Source: Diospyros lotus (taxonomy: Eukaryota; Streptophyta; Magnoliopsida; Ericales; Ebenaceae). Taken from it: DNA of 64,000 nucleotides. The position numbers were made by a program, and so were the translations under genes. Positions 34,001 through 44,290 of the stretch are shown piece by piece. The DNA lies in contig NC_068352.1 of assembly GCF_014633365.1 (NCBI RefSeq), forward strand, positions 28,925,310 to 28,989,309, in the 5' to 3' direction. Each line of letters opens with the position of its first letter. Positions within the stretch are counted from its first letter, which is position 1. Below the pieces are notes generated by a model. That model had not been told where the DNA came from and made no database searches. It saw nothing but the letters and a program-made list of their open reading frames with translations.

Positions 34001-36394
34001 TCTCTCTCGATCTTGAGCAGAATTTAAATACTCTGTTGTATTCTACATGGTTGCCTATATTTATGTCAGTTATGCTTTCTTTTTCCTCTTTTTTTTTTTT
34101 TTTTTTGCATTTTCTTTCATTGGAAGATGTTAGCCTAGATCTCACCCTTATATATGATCACTCAATAGCTCAAACTCACCCTTACGAACTCTCTCTAATT
34201 TGCAAATGAATGGAAATCAGAATACAACCAAGAAACCAATCAAGAACTGCACAACACACAAGAATTTACCCTGGTTCGGTCTCAATGAAATACCTACATC
34301 CAGCTTGGCTTTCGCCCCTACTTTCTCCACTATCTTGAATACTAATGCAAGATTACAAGTGCACCCAAATTCAACTCTTCCCTAGCCCATAAACCTAAAA
34401 GCTATATAGAGTTGTTACAAGAAAGATATTCACTATTCCTCACTTCACAATTTTACCCCAAGACAGCTTGCTAACCCACAAAAGAAAGCATACATCCAAG
34501 CCTTCCTCTCGGCCTCTACTTATAAGCAATAGAGGCGGGAGACTTACCTAATTGACTGCCCAAACCGGCAGTTACAACAAACTCGGTCAGCCCTAGAAAA
34601 AATAATAAAACTCTTTCTAGAACCATAACAGCAGAAATATAACATAAAATTTCCCTCACATTACAAGCCCTAATCTAGAACAAATGCTTTAACAGAAGAG
34701 ATGGCAGAAATTCTTATCTGGTAGTAACATTTTCAGAAATTCTTATCTTGATAATAGGAAAATGTTGCAGCCCCAATAACATAAATGTTAAATACTAGTG
34801 TTCAAGGAAGTACAAGTCTAGCTTTTCTAGGTGGATTTTGACCCTATGTTAACGGTTACTCCAGAATATTGAAGTACATGGTTTGGATCAGTAAGTATTA
34901 TGGTTTGTTTGCTCATAGGTAGCAAACTGTTATCAGGCAACACATCCAAGAAGAGGTCCTTTTGATTAACATAGACAATTGCATAGTCATGTTTCTATAA
35001 TTTTACTCCTCCATATTGATAATTCAGGGCCTTCAGTGGCCCCGTCTTCACATGTCAATTAGTTCATTTTTTTGGAAACTTCTGAAGATCCCAAGAATGA
35101 CATCTACTGCATGCCAATCTATTAGATAGGGTGATTTCTTAAGTTACTATTTTTTCTTCAACAAAATTCTATATAGCAGTACAGACATGAGTCTCTAATT
35201 TTATGCTACATTTGGTTCAATTTTGTGCTCATTCCACATCTTCTGGAATTTGATTACAGAAAAGAGGAACTAAATAATATAGAGACAGGCTTCGCATATT
35301 CACTTTTGAACATGCCCCCTCATATATTTTGATCAGAATCTTTGGGTAGTGGATTCATTGTGAAGATGTTTTTATACCAAAAGGCAATAGTTATAAATTT
35401 CTGCATCTATTGAAACTTTGACAGTTCTGCATGGAGTTCTGTTGGTGGCGGAGTTGTTTAACCATTATGGATCACATTTGCCCCGTGATTGCAGAAACAA
35501 TTTTCAGAATTACTTACGAAAGCTGCAAGTGATTATGGTGCCTTGACTGCAGCTGTTTCTGATTTTCAATGGAGTCAGAACTTCAAGGAACCACCTTCAG
35601 TATGGGGGGTAAGTTGATTGCAGTGCTTATGTCTTCTTATTACCATGAAACTAGAATGAAGATACCTTTGAATCCATAATAGTGATAATGTGAACATCAT
35701 TCAACATACAAAAAATATTTTTTTTGGATTTGTGATTGGGCTCAAATGTGCTTTCTATTCTTTCCTGAAGAACTTATAATGTTTTACCCCATTTTTTTTT
35801 TTTTTTTCTAAAAACGTCTATTAAGATTCTTTTGTTCCTTCGGGCCTGTTTGTTATATGCCTATCCCATGTCCATCATGTGCCCTAAATGTATCAAAAAA
35901 TGAAAGTAATAATAAAAAAACTAGGATGTGCCATTTGACGCATCCATCATGCGTCTCAGAGTGTCCAATGACACGTATTTGACTGGCCTCTCAACGGAAT
36001 GGATACTTATCTTCAAATGATGCAGGAAATGCTACGTCCAATTCCTGTTGCATTGGCATCCTGTACCCGATTCTTTGAAGCCATGTCGGCAATGAGGGAA
36101 TCATTTTCTACACTTCAAAAGTTGAGGGTGGGTCATTCCTCTTCTTTGCACGCAACTCCAGCCAAGGATTCTTCCCAAAGGTCTCTAAGGGATTCTGATT
36201 GTGTGACTCCACCACCTTGGAGGAATGAGTCAAGCTTTGATGATGTAGCTCTCAGAAGCCTCAAAGGTCCAGAAGCTGAAGATGAAAGTAGTGAAGTCGG
36301 TGATAGTCATCAGGTCGATGGCACAAGCCACAGGAGATTGTCCTGGCCTCCTTCAGGTCAAAAAGAGTGGGTTATAGTGAGTTTTTGTCCTTAA
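31044..36394 (+). CDS. AUG2: AUGMIN subunit 2
   Basis: Subunit of the augmin complex, which recruits gamma-tubulin to existing microtubules for branching nucleation in plant spindles, phragmoplasts and cortical arrays. Exons: 31044-31166, 31973-32095, 32793-32897, 33852-33920, 35495-35608, 36026-36394 (TAA). The first five coding exons are whole numbers of codons. The product is 300 aa; as I remember it Arabidopsis AUG2 is about 296. Recognisable blocks are [98 protein letters not shown] and [19 protein letters not shown], predicting a helical coiled-coil protein with a Ser/acid-rich tail ending RRLSWPPSG. The 3' end is uncertain: read-through ends WVIVSFCP, while splicing at the GTGAGT at 36377 to an acceptor near 37155 would end ILYSEM. 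Intron 4 holds a solo LTR. Confidence 0.93.
34123..34699 (-). mobile_element. Solo LTR, TGTTA...TAACA, with GAAGA target duplication (AUG2 intron 4)
   Basis: Element 34128-34694 (567 bp), with GAAGA on both sides (34123-34127, 34695-34699). The ends TGTTA and TAACA are inverted. A minus-strand TTATAAGTAG box near 34520 gives the orientation. No internal region, so a recombined single LTR. The same family forms the split copy at 3485-3849 and a more distant one at 1530-2085. Confidence 0.9.
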
Positions 36395-36709
36395 TTATTT
36401 ATGTGTGCAACATTTTCATTAAATTCTTTGTACTCTTCCTTCTGGAACAATCTTCGCCTCCATATCATCCTTTGTGAGGCATAGTTTTTCTTCTTGTTTC
36501 TGTTTCATTGTTAAAGGTTCTTGAGAGTGTTGTGAGTTTGGTATTGTTTGTTCATATTACATGTCTGAGAGATTGTTTGAATTGAACTCAACTTTTTAAC
36601 TGCTGCTCATGCCCATATGATAATTTGCTCAATCAATTCTAACTAATTATTTCGATAAGGAACCAATTTAGCAATTAGCCTATCCATTCAAATTCACGCA
36701 ATTAAGGTA

Positions 36710-36950
36710 GTTTGATCATGTGAGAAAAAAGGCCAATAAATGCTCTTGTGAGGAGAGTAGTTGGAATGAAACAAGTTGGTGGCAAAAGAGGTGGAGGAAA
36801 ACTAAGAAAAACTTTGTAAAGATCTCTTCGGCACAACTCAGGTTATAATGGGTTTGGAAAATATTTAATCAAAAATAGAAATGATTATTGAGTTAAAATT
36901 CATGTAGCCAACTCTACCTACTCGGAATAAGACTTGGTGTGTTGTAGCCT
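36710..36950 (+). mobile_element. Degenerate RTE-type LINE 3' fragment
   Basis: Follows the 3' coding end of the better-preserved RTE fragment at 61944-62379: 'tttgatcatgtgagaa', 'gctcttgtgaggagagt', then 'attcatgtagccaactc' near the end, where the other copy has 'attcatgtagccgacccc'. Many stops. No target duplication found. Confidence 0.65.
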
Positions 36951-37680
36951 ATGTATTCAACTGCAATAAATGGCCATGATAACTTCTTATTATGCATGGA
37001 ATAACTGTATCTTTGGGATAAATTCACAACATTATGAATTTTGTCAATAAATTGAACTTTGGTTCTTGGATCAGCTGCTGGCCGGTGTTCTGACTATCAT
37101 GCAAAACCAGTGAACCCTACTCTATTACCTGTCTGGGCTATTTGTTTTTTGCAGCTTTACTCAGAAATGTGAATGGGGCGATGTTGTCCTCTCTGCATGC
37201 CTGCCCACTAGCGCTTAAAAGAAAAAATGGATTGGCTCCACCTGTTGGTAACCGACTTGGCAGAAGGTAAGGGCTCACTGTGTCTATGGACTTAACATTT
37301 GAACTTGTTTATGATAATGGTCCTTCTGAATTTGATGTTCATTTATAGGGGTGGTTGAATCCAACTAACCTGATTTCTTTGGGTCAGTTTGGCTCGATTT
37401 TAGTAAAATAGTGGTTGAACTCTGAACGAAGTAGTCTACTGGACTATATGGATACAGTGCTTCTGTTAGCCATTTTTCAAACTTGAATTTGATATGAATT
37501 GACTGGAAACAAACTGGTTTGTCGTTGCCTGTATTAACAAATTGGTGCATATTTTTACTTAGTAGAATAGTACGTATTAGAACTCTGGCTTGAAAAATCT
37601 TTATTTAACTTTTCCTTCAAATACTAACGTCTCATATACATTGTATTTGATCAATATCTGGTTCGAATAAAACTTTTACA

Positions 37681-37800
37681 TGAAATAATTTAGAAATGAG
37701 CTGGTAAACTGAAGGATTTAATCGAATCAAAGCAAGCCATAAAATAACTTAGAAATGAGCTGGTAGCCTGAAGGATTTAATTGAATCGAACCAAGTTTGT
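37681..37800 (+). repeat. Tandem duplication, period 59 bp
   Basis: Two direct units around 'tagaaatgagctggta' (37691 and 37750) followed by 'ctgaaggattta' and a 'gaatcgaa'-type block. Lies in a stretch rich in 'gaaccaa' and 'ggtttgg' words, perhaps from an old hAT element. Confidence 0.65.
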
Positions 37801-38751
37801 TCTATTTGGCTTCATTTCAACCCAAGTTTAGTTTGGTTGTGTCTTGTAAAAGAATCAAATTGTTCATGATTGATAGCTTCGGGTCGGATCAAACATTTAT
37901 TTGCAGGATTAAGTTACACATTCCACCTGTACTCAAATCGCTAAGAATCTAAGCGTCTGTAGGTTGCTATGCTCAGGTCGAGCTGTCACTCTCACGTCAT
38001 CGTCCCCTCTTTATATCTAACCATAGGAAAATAATGGATTGAATCATTGACACGGTAGAAAATGGCCATGCAGCATATTCTTAGTTTTAATGGGATATGC
38101 CTTGTGCTAGGAGAATAATTGATTTCAGTTTTTCCATTAGCATGCTCCCATCTTTATCCAAAGAATTGTGGTGCACCTGTTCTGTCCTTTCCCATTTCTC
38201 CCCAATACTCGCGCACTGACCATTGAAGATGACTCGTGGCCAAGTGTTCAAATTTAGCTCTCTGCCCTTCTGCTTGGATCTAATCCTCTTCGGCCATTTG
38301 GGCCTACCAAAAGCTTATGGGATGGGATCATCCAAGTGAGAAAGTTCGTGGGTAGGCCGAAGAGGGATCTCTTCGTAAAAGAAAGAAATTTGAGAGATTT
38401 TTATATTGATTTCAGGGAGAAGAAACATTTAGGAGATCTTTATATGGAGTTATTGATTTGGGTGAGCACGTAGATCCAAGTCTAAACCCAAACTCGTACA
38501 AATGCCAATTGAGTTGAAAAAATTGGACCTAGACTTAAATTGATCTAAAAAAAATTCAAATTCATGAGGACTCCTACTTTTAAAGAATACATGTTATTGT
38601 TAGAGCAGGGGACGCAAGTCTAGTCAAATACAATAGGGTCAAAGCAGGATGTTTTTCAGTCCTGATTTTCATGACAAGGCAGGTTACATTATGATACCCA
38701 GGGTATTTTTCTACGATGATAAGAGTGTTATGGACACATAAAATGAGTAAG

Positions 38752-39285
38752 TTATATATGAGAAATTTGTGTCATAAATATTATGTAGAGACATTTTGTG
38801 TGTATAATATACTATTTGTGTTTTAGGTGTATTATACAATATTATTAAGAGACGTTTTATATGTGATGTGCCCAAAAATATGGGCCCAAGACCAAGATAG
38901 ATATAATATACTATTTATGTTGTAGCTGTATTATACAATATCATTAAGAAACGTTTTATATGTGATGTGCCCAAAAATATGGGCCCAAGACCAAGACAGA
39001 TATAATATACTATTTGTGTTGTAGATGTATTATACAATATCATTAAGAAACGTTTTATATGTGATGTGCCCAAAAATATGGGCCCAAGACCAAGACAGAT
39101 ATAATATATTATTTGTGTTGTAGATGTATTATTCAATATCATTAAGAGACGTTTTATATGTGATGTGCCCAAGACCAAGACAAGTATAATATACTATTTG
39201 TGTTGTAGGTGTATTATACAATATCATTAAGAGACGTTTTATACGTGATGTGCCCAAAAATGTGGACCCAAGACCAAGACAGGTA
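38752..39285 (+). repeat. Tandem array of a 99-bp unit, about five copies
   Basis: The word acgttttat recurs at 38852, 38951, 39050, 39149 and 39234, so the period is 99 bp three times and then 85 bp. The last step is shorter because the unit at 39149 lacks 'aaaaatatgggccc'. Each unit holds 'gatgtgcccaaaaatatgg', 'gcccaagaccaagac' and 'tataatatactatttgtg'. A less similar partial unit lies at 38752-38850. The array ends about 120 bp before a hAT element. Confidence 0.9.
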
Positions 39286-39400
39286 AAAATGGAAGAAGCC
39301 CATAACAGGGAGGTTCGAAGGTCCTTCTGACAAAGAAGTCCCCGTGACAACCTCGTGGATCCTTCATGGATCCTTCGTCGAAATTCTATCGAGTTCTAGA

Positions 39401-40464
39401 GATATAAATAGAGATGTGCAATCGGTTATAACCAAACCGAACTGTCCAAAAATTCCTAACTGACCAACCCATAATAACCGAACCGAATTGAACTAACCAA
39501 CCCCACTAACCAAAATCGAACTAACTGAAAATTAAAACATGGTAATTGAATTGAACCAAAAATCGAACTAACCTAGCATACCGAAGAGACTGAACATTTG
39601 TTGTCATTGGCCACTAGGTGGTTGGCCGATGATTCCAATGATCGGAACTGATCATTGGATTTTCCCAACCACAGTGATTCATATATCTAAAAATAAGTTT
39701 GATCGGACGGTTGATTTTTTGTAGATCTAAAAATCTATAGTTAAAAAACTCACGTTTCTGGAAAAATAGAAGTTGCAGAGTAGAAAACTTATCGAAGGGC
39801 GAGCACAATGGTGCAAATCGGAGGAGAGAGAGATGCACTCGTAGGCGTTGAAGTCGGCGTTGTTGTGTTGGAGGTCCAAGTCGAGGTTGACATTAGAGCG
39901 GAAGCATCGGAGGTGGTTGCTTTGACGGAAACAACAGTGTATGTGAAGTTTTAACAGTGTATCCGATCTCCATATGCACACCTTTGTCTTCGTCTTTGCC
40001 ATCACCAGATCTGTAAAGACTTGATCTAGAAAGGGAACGAGCCTTCGTCTTCGCCATCGCCAAATCGATGAAGACTCGATCGAAGTGGACTGGAAGGGGA
40101 TACAAGCGAGGAGAAGAGACGACGAAATGGCAAGACGCAAAAGAAAGAAAGAGAGAGAAGAACTAAGACAAGTATAAAGGCCCATGGGGTGTTGCGCCCG
40201 CGTGGGGCTGGGGAAGTTCGGTTCGTGCGGGGGAGGGGTTGTGGTCGATTCGGTTGGGCATTTGCTGCACGCCTGGTTCGATTCGATTTTTTGAGTATTT
40301 TCATCAAAATAACTGAATCGAACTGAATAACTGATTTTTGGAAAAAAAAAAATATAACCGAACCAAATCGTTCTTTTTGAAAAATCAAACCAAATTGATC
40401 GAATTTTTCGATTCGGTTCGGTTAGTTCGGTTTAACCGAATTTTTGCTCACCCCTATATATAAG
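39401..40464. mobile_element. Non-autonomous hAT element, 1048 bp
   Basis: Element 39409-40456. The right end reads ...TTTGCTCACCCCTA, the inverse of TAGGGGTGAGCAA; the left end is its decayed version TAGAGATGTGCAA. Inside both ends are 'cggttataacc' and 'cggtttaaccgaa' blocks shared with the clean copy at 43594-44038. Flanking octamers gatataaa and tatataag agree at 6 of 8 positions. No transposase. Minus-strand open frames inside (39727-40388) are low-complexity and not credible. Confidence 0.75.
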
Positions 40465-42249
40465 ACTCTTCGGATTGGTTAAAAACATTTAGCTCACTTT
40501 CAAGATTTTTTATTTTATTTTATAATTTAAGTGTTTGGGCTTGGCTTGCTTAATTCTGTAGGAGACCGATCTTCCTCCCTGGTTTAGTTTCCGGGTGAAT
40601 TGAATGCGGTTGTAATTTTATACACTCTCAAGCGGATGTGTGGTTAGTCCTAACTAAATGGGACATTTCTGCCTCCACCAAGAGTTAATTTTCTCCCATT
40701 TTCAAAGAAATTTGAGAGTTTTACCACTTGTGTTCTAGAGTCACTTTTAAGATTTTTACTTAGAGATTAGGAAGAGAGAATTGCTCATCCACTTGTTAGT
40801 TTTAACCTTTATAAATAGGGAGTTATTCTTTCAATTAACGTACAAAATAATAATTTACTTAAATACTTCTCTATTTTTTTATTGAGACTGACTTAATCTT
40901 CAGAGATTCCATGCGGGACACACTTTGCGTGCTTAAATATCTTTTATTTTACAAATTTTTCAAAAATTAGAGACTTATAAGAGTACTCTCTCACATTTAT
41001 AAATTTATTATTATATTTTAACAACAATAATCTATATAAGATATTTCATGTGTCGTAGGTTACACCTTCTGTTGTGCTACAAAGTAGTAATACTTTTGAC
41101 TATCATATAATTTTTTAGTTTATTTTTATCAAGAAAAAACAATAATGATGGCTTATCCAAGTCACTTCATGTTCGCGTTCATGTTCATGTGCCATGGGCC
41201 ATGGCCATCTAAACATTATTAGGATTCGATTGGACTGTTGGAATGACACAAACACCTGGCCGCTGGCAACAAAATATTCAACGAATAGTTGTTAAATTAA
41301 AAAATTAAAAATGATAAAGTCCAAGTAGATGGAGATAATTTGAAGAGTAAGTGTTATTCAAGTAAGAATAATGTTACTTGATTAATAATAATTTTTATTT
41401 GATTGATTTGTGTAATTAGATTTCAGTTTAGAAATATTATTACTCAAGTAATCATTATATTACTTGATTAAAAATAATTTATTACTCAATTAAAAAAAAA
41501 TAGTTAATTAAAAAAAATCAATTAATTAATAAATTGAATATATAAATTATCACTCTTGTCTAATAATTATTACTTGTTTAAGCATTTAGTTACTCGATTA
41601 AATATGATGTTACTCAATTAATAATGACTTTTAGTCCATAAATAATTCGAGTATAAATATTTCGACCGGTTTAGTTTTTTTTTTTTTTCAACAAAAAATT
41701 GAATCATATTAAAATAATCAAAAAACTAAAATTTAAAAACCGAACGGAATTGGTCAACAAATCAAATCGAATTGAATCCTCAATTTTAACTAGTTCGTTT
41801 CAATTATTTCAGTTTAATTGAAATTTTGCTCACGATAATCACATCTCACATAAATTTAAGATAAAAGTGTTATATATGAGAATAGAAAAAAATTATTAAA
41901 AAATAAAAACTACACAATACGTTCGATAATGTTGGTCGTTTTTCAAAATTTTAAACTAAAAATTGAAAATATGTTTGTGAAAAACGTTGTGTACTTATCA
42001 TATGATAAGTGGGTAAAGAATTATTTATATTGACAAAATTAATCATATTTTATAAAAGATGTTTGTATGGTTACACCATATGTTAGGCTTGTGAATGGAA
42101 TGTGGCTGCAGGTCATTACCAGCGGTTATACACGTTGACGAAGAGTAACGCTAAATTAAATATCAAGTTCATTGAGAACTATAAGCACTGTCATTTGAGT
42201 AGGTATTGGATATACTCAACGATTGTGACTAATAAATTAGGAAAAACAA

Positions 42250-42560
42250 GCTTATCGAACTATTATTACAAAATATAGTGTTTTTCTCACATTTAATTCA
42301 TGCTGATTGCTTATCATTGAATTAATATTTTAGATTATTTATAATTTAAAAAATAATTGAAAGTAAATAAAAAACTTAGCTGTGATACTTTAGTAGCCTT
42401 ATATACCTGAGGTTTCTTGAACTATTAAAAATATGATGTTTTGTTATTCATTTAATTCATATTTATTGTTTATCCTTAAACTAATATATTTTATGTCATT
42501 TTAAATTTAAAAGTTAATTAAGAGAAAATAAAAAACTTAATAGTAATACCTAATGAGGTA
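42250..42560 (+). repeat. AT-rich repeat, two tandem diverged units
   Basis: Units at about 42257-42402 and 42417-42552 share 'catttaattcat', 'taataaaaaactta' and 'atacc'-type blocks. Related sequences occur in inverse orientation at 45150-45265 and 45325-45425. Not identified. Confidence 0.55.
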
Positions 42561-42659
42561 AATAGGAAATATATCAGATGTACATTAAAAAAGTTTATAC
42601 ACGTGATCATATAAATATTTATATGTTAGTATTTAAATAACACGCTATCGATAATTATA

Positions 42660-42780
42660 ATCTTTCTTGTGTTTCTTATATAAACAAAGATAAGTTCGAA
42701 ATTATATAAATAATTTGACTTTCTTGTATTTCTTATATATAAACGAAGATAAGTTCGAAATTATATAAATAATTTGAATG
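42660..42780 (+). repeat. Tandem duplication, about 60 bp
   Basis: Two direct units of about 60 bp. Both contain 'gataagttcgaaattatat' and 'aaataatttga', and each is preceded by 'tttcttatata'. Confidence 0.8.
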
Positions 42781-43199
42781 ACCCATTAAAAAATGTAACT
42801 GCGAAATCAATATTACTCATGTCCGCGTGACTATAAATCTGTAATGCAAGTTTGATATTTTATGAAAAATAAAAGCTTTGTTTAGCTCTCTAAAGTACGT
42901 TGGCAACGTTATTTGTATTGAAATGTTTTATTAGGTTTGAAATGCTATGGCACACACTAAAAAGAAGTGAATTAGTATATGAAAAAAAAAATTCCTTAAA
43001 AATTCTTTTGATAGAAAATAGATGTTTATAAAAACCATGATTTCGTTAAACTTCAAAATCTTTAAATGGCACGATGAGGTATCAATCATATAAAAACAAT
43101 CTCGTTTTGACAATGAAGAACACAATATTGAAAAATATGAAATCTTTTTCAATGAAAATGTTAAATACAAGTGAGGAATATAGAAATAGTTGAAAAGAT

Positions 43200-44290
43200 A
43201 AATAAACAAATAGCACAAATGATTTATAATAGTTTGGTTTAACCCAAGCCTAATCAACTGTCTTAGCCTCTCACTAAAATTTTTGCAAACAATCCACTAA
43301 AAATCCTCCTATTACCCTGGATGGGCCATCTAGCAACAAATTAGGAAAAATACAAATCTTCTACTTAGCCAAGTAGGCACTTTAGCTACCAAAGTTAGGA
43401 AATATAAGAAATATACAATATGAGAGAATCTAAGAGATGAATCTCCTAGTTACAATGTCTCTCAAAATGATACAAGACTTGAAGTAAATAATTACAAATG
43501 AATATCAAACTGAAACACAAATGCAAATTGAGAAGTATGAAATAATCATTAAGCCCACTTTACTTCATTCCCATCCATTAGCATTCTCTAGATTAGGGGT
43601 GAGCAATCGGTTATAACCGAACCAAATCGGCCAAAAATTGTGAACCGAACCGAACCAAAAGCAATAATCAAACCGACCGACATAACTGAACTGAAACACA
43701 AAATAACCAAGAAAACAGCCTTACTGTTACTGCCGGCCATCTAGCCGGCCGGCGATTCCAATGATCAGAACCGATCATCGAATTCCCCTAACCACGATGA
43801 CCCACATACCAAAAAATTAACTGAACTGAACTCGAAGAGAGTCATCATCTTCGCTAATCGCCATCGCCAGAACTCGAAGAGAAGAGAAGACGCGAGAGAG
43901 AGACACAGAGAGAGAGAGAAGAACGAAAAGAAGACCAAATAGGGTGTCGCGCCCACATGCATGAGAGAGAGGGCAGTCAGTTTGGTCCGCTGGGGGGGGC
44001 GATTCGGTTCGGTTTAACCGAACTTTTGCTCACCCCTACTCTAGATCATGCTTGATGTGTATTTATAGGCATCCTATAAGTTTCAACAAAAAACTAGCCG
44101 TTTAGAGTTATTAGAATTTGAAAAACTAGCTGCTTGAAGCTTTATGCGAAATAAATTATCGACAGAAGCACATAAACTATTGACAAATTAAGCTTATAAA
44201 TGAAGAACTGTCGACAAAATAGAAAAAAATGTCGATAGTTGCTTTATAAACTGTTGACAGTTTGAAAGGTTAGTCAACATGTCACATTAC
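43200..44290 (-). repeat. Possible Copia-type LTR interrupted by a hAT element
   Basis: 'tttataatagtttggttta' (43222-43240) resembles the conserved block near the end of plant Copia LTRs. 'gtgtatttatagg' at 44058 is a TATA-like box on the minus strand. The hAT element 43594-44038 is inserted between them. LTR ends and duplications were not found. Confidence 0.3.
43586..44046. mobile_element. Non-autonomous hAT element, 445 bp, with 8-bp target duplication
   Basis: Element 43594-44038 has perfect 13-bp terminal inverted repeats TAGGGGTGAGCAA. It is flanked by an exact 8-bp duplication CTCTAGAT (43586-43593, 44039-44046), the hAT length. The subterminal DNA is rich in 'aaccgaacc' and its complement. 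No transposase; it would depend on an autonomous relative. Confidence 0.92.

Larger units (their letters stand above)
40465..43200. other. AT-rich gene-free region
   Basis: No gene seen. About 41650-41845 looks like the worn end of another element of the hAT family above ('accgaacgg' and 'gaaattttgctcacg'). 41900-42060 resembles the MITE-like sequence at 11295. Tandem and inverted AT-rich repeats within it are listed separately. Confidence 0.45.

Noticed and set aside
35842..35960. GGGCCTGTTTG motif resembling a MITE end in AUG2 intron 5
   Set aside because: No matching inverted end could be found before exon 6 or nearby.
37346..37870. TAGGGGTGG start resembling the hAT family end
   Set aside because: Only eight bases match and no right end or 8-bp duplication was found.
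39727..40388. Minus-strand frames of 120 and 152 codons
   Set aside because: They lie inside the old hAT element and overlap each other; no transposase motif and a repetitive translation.
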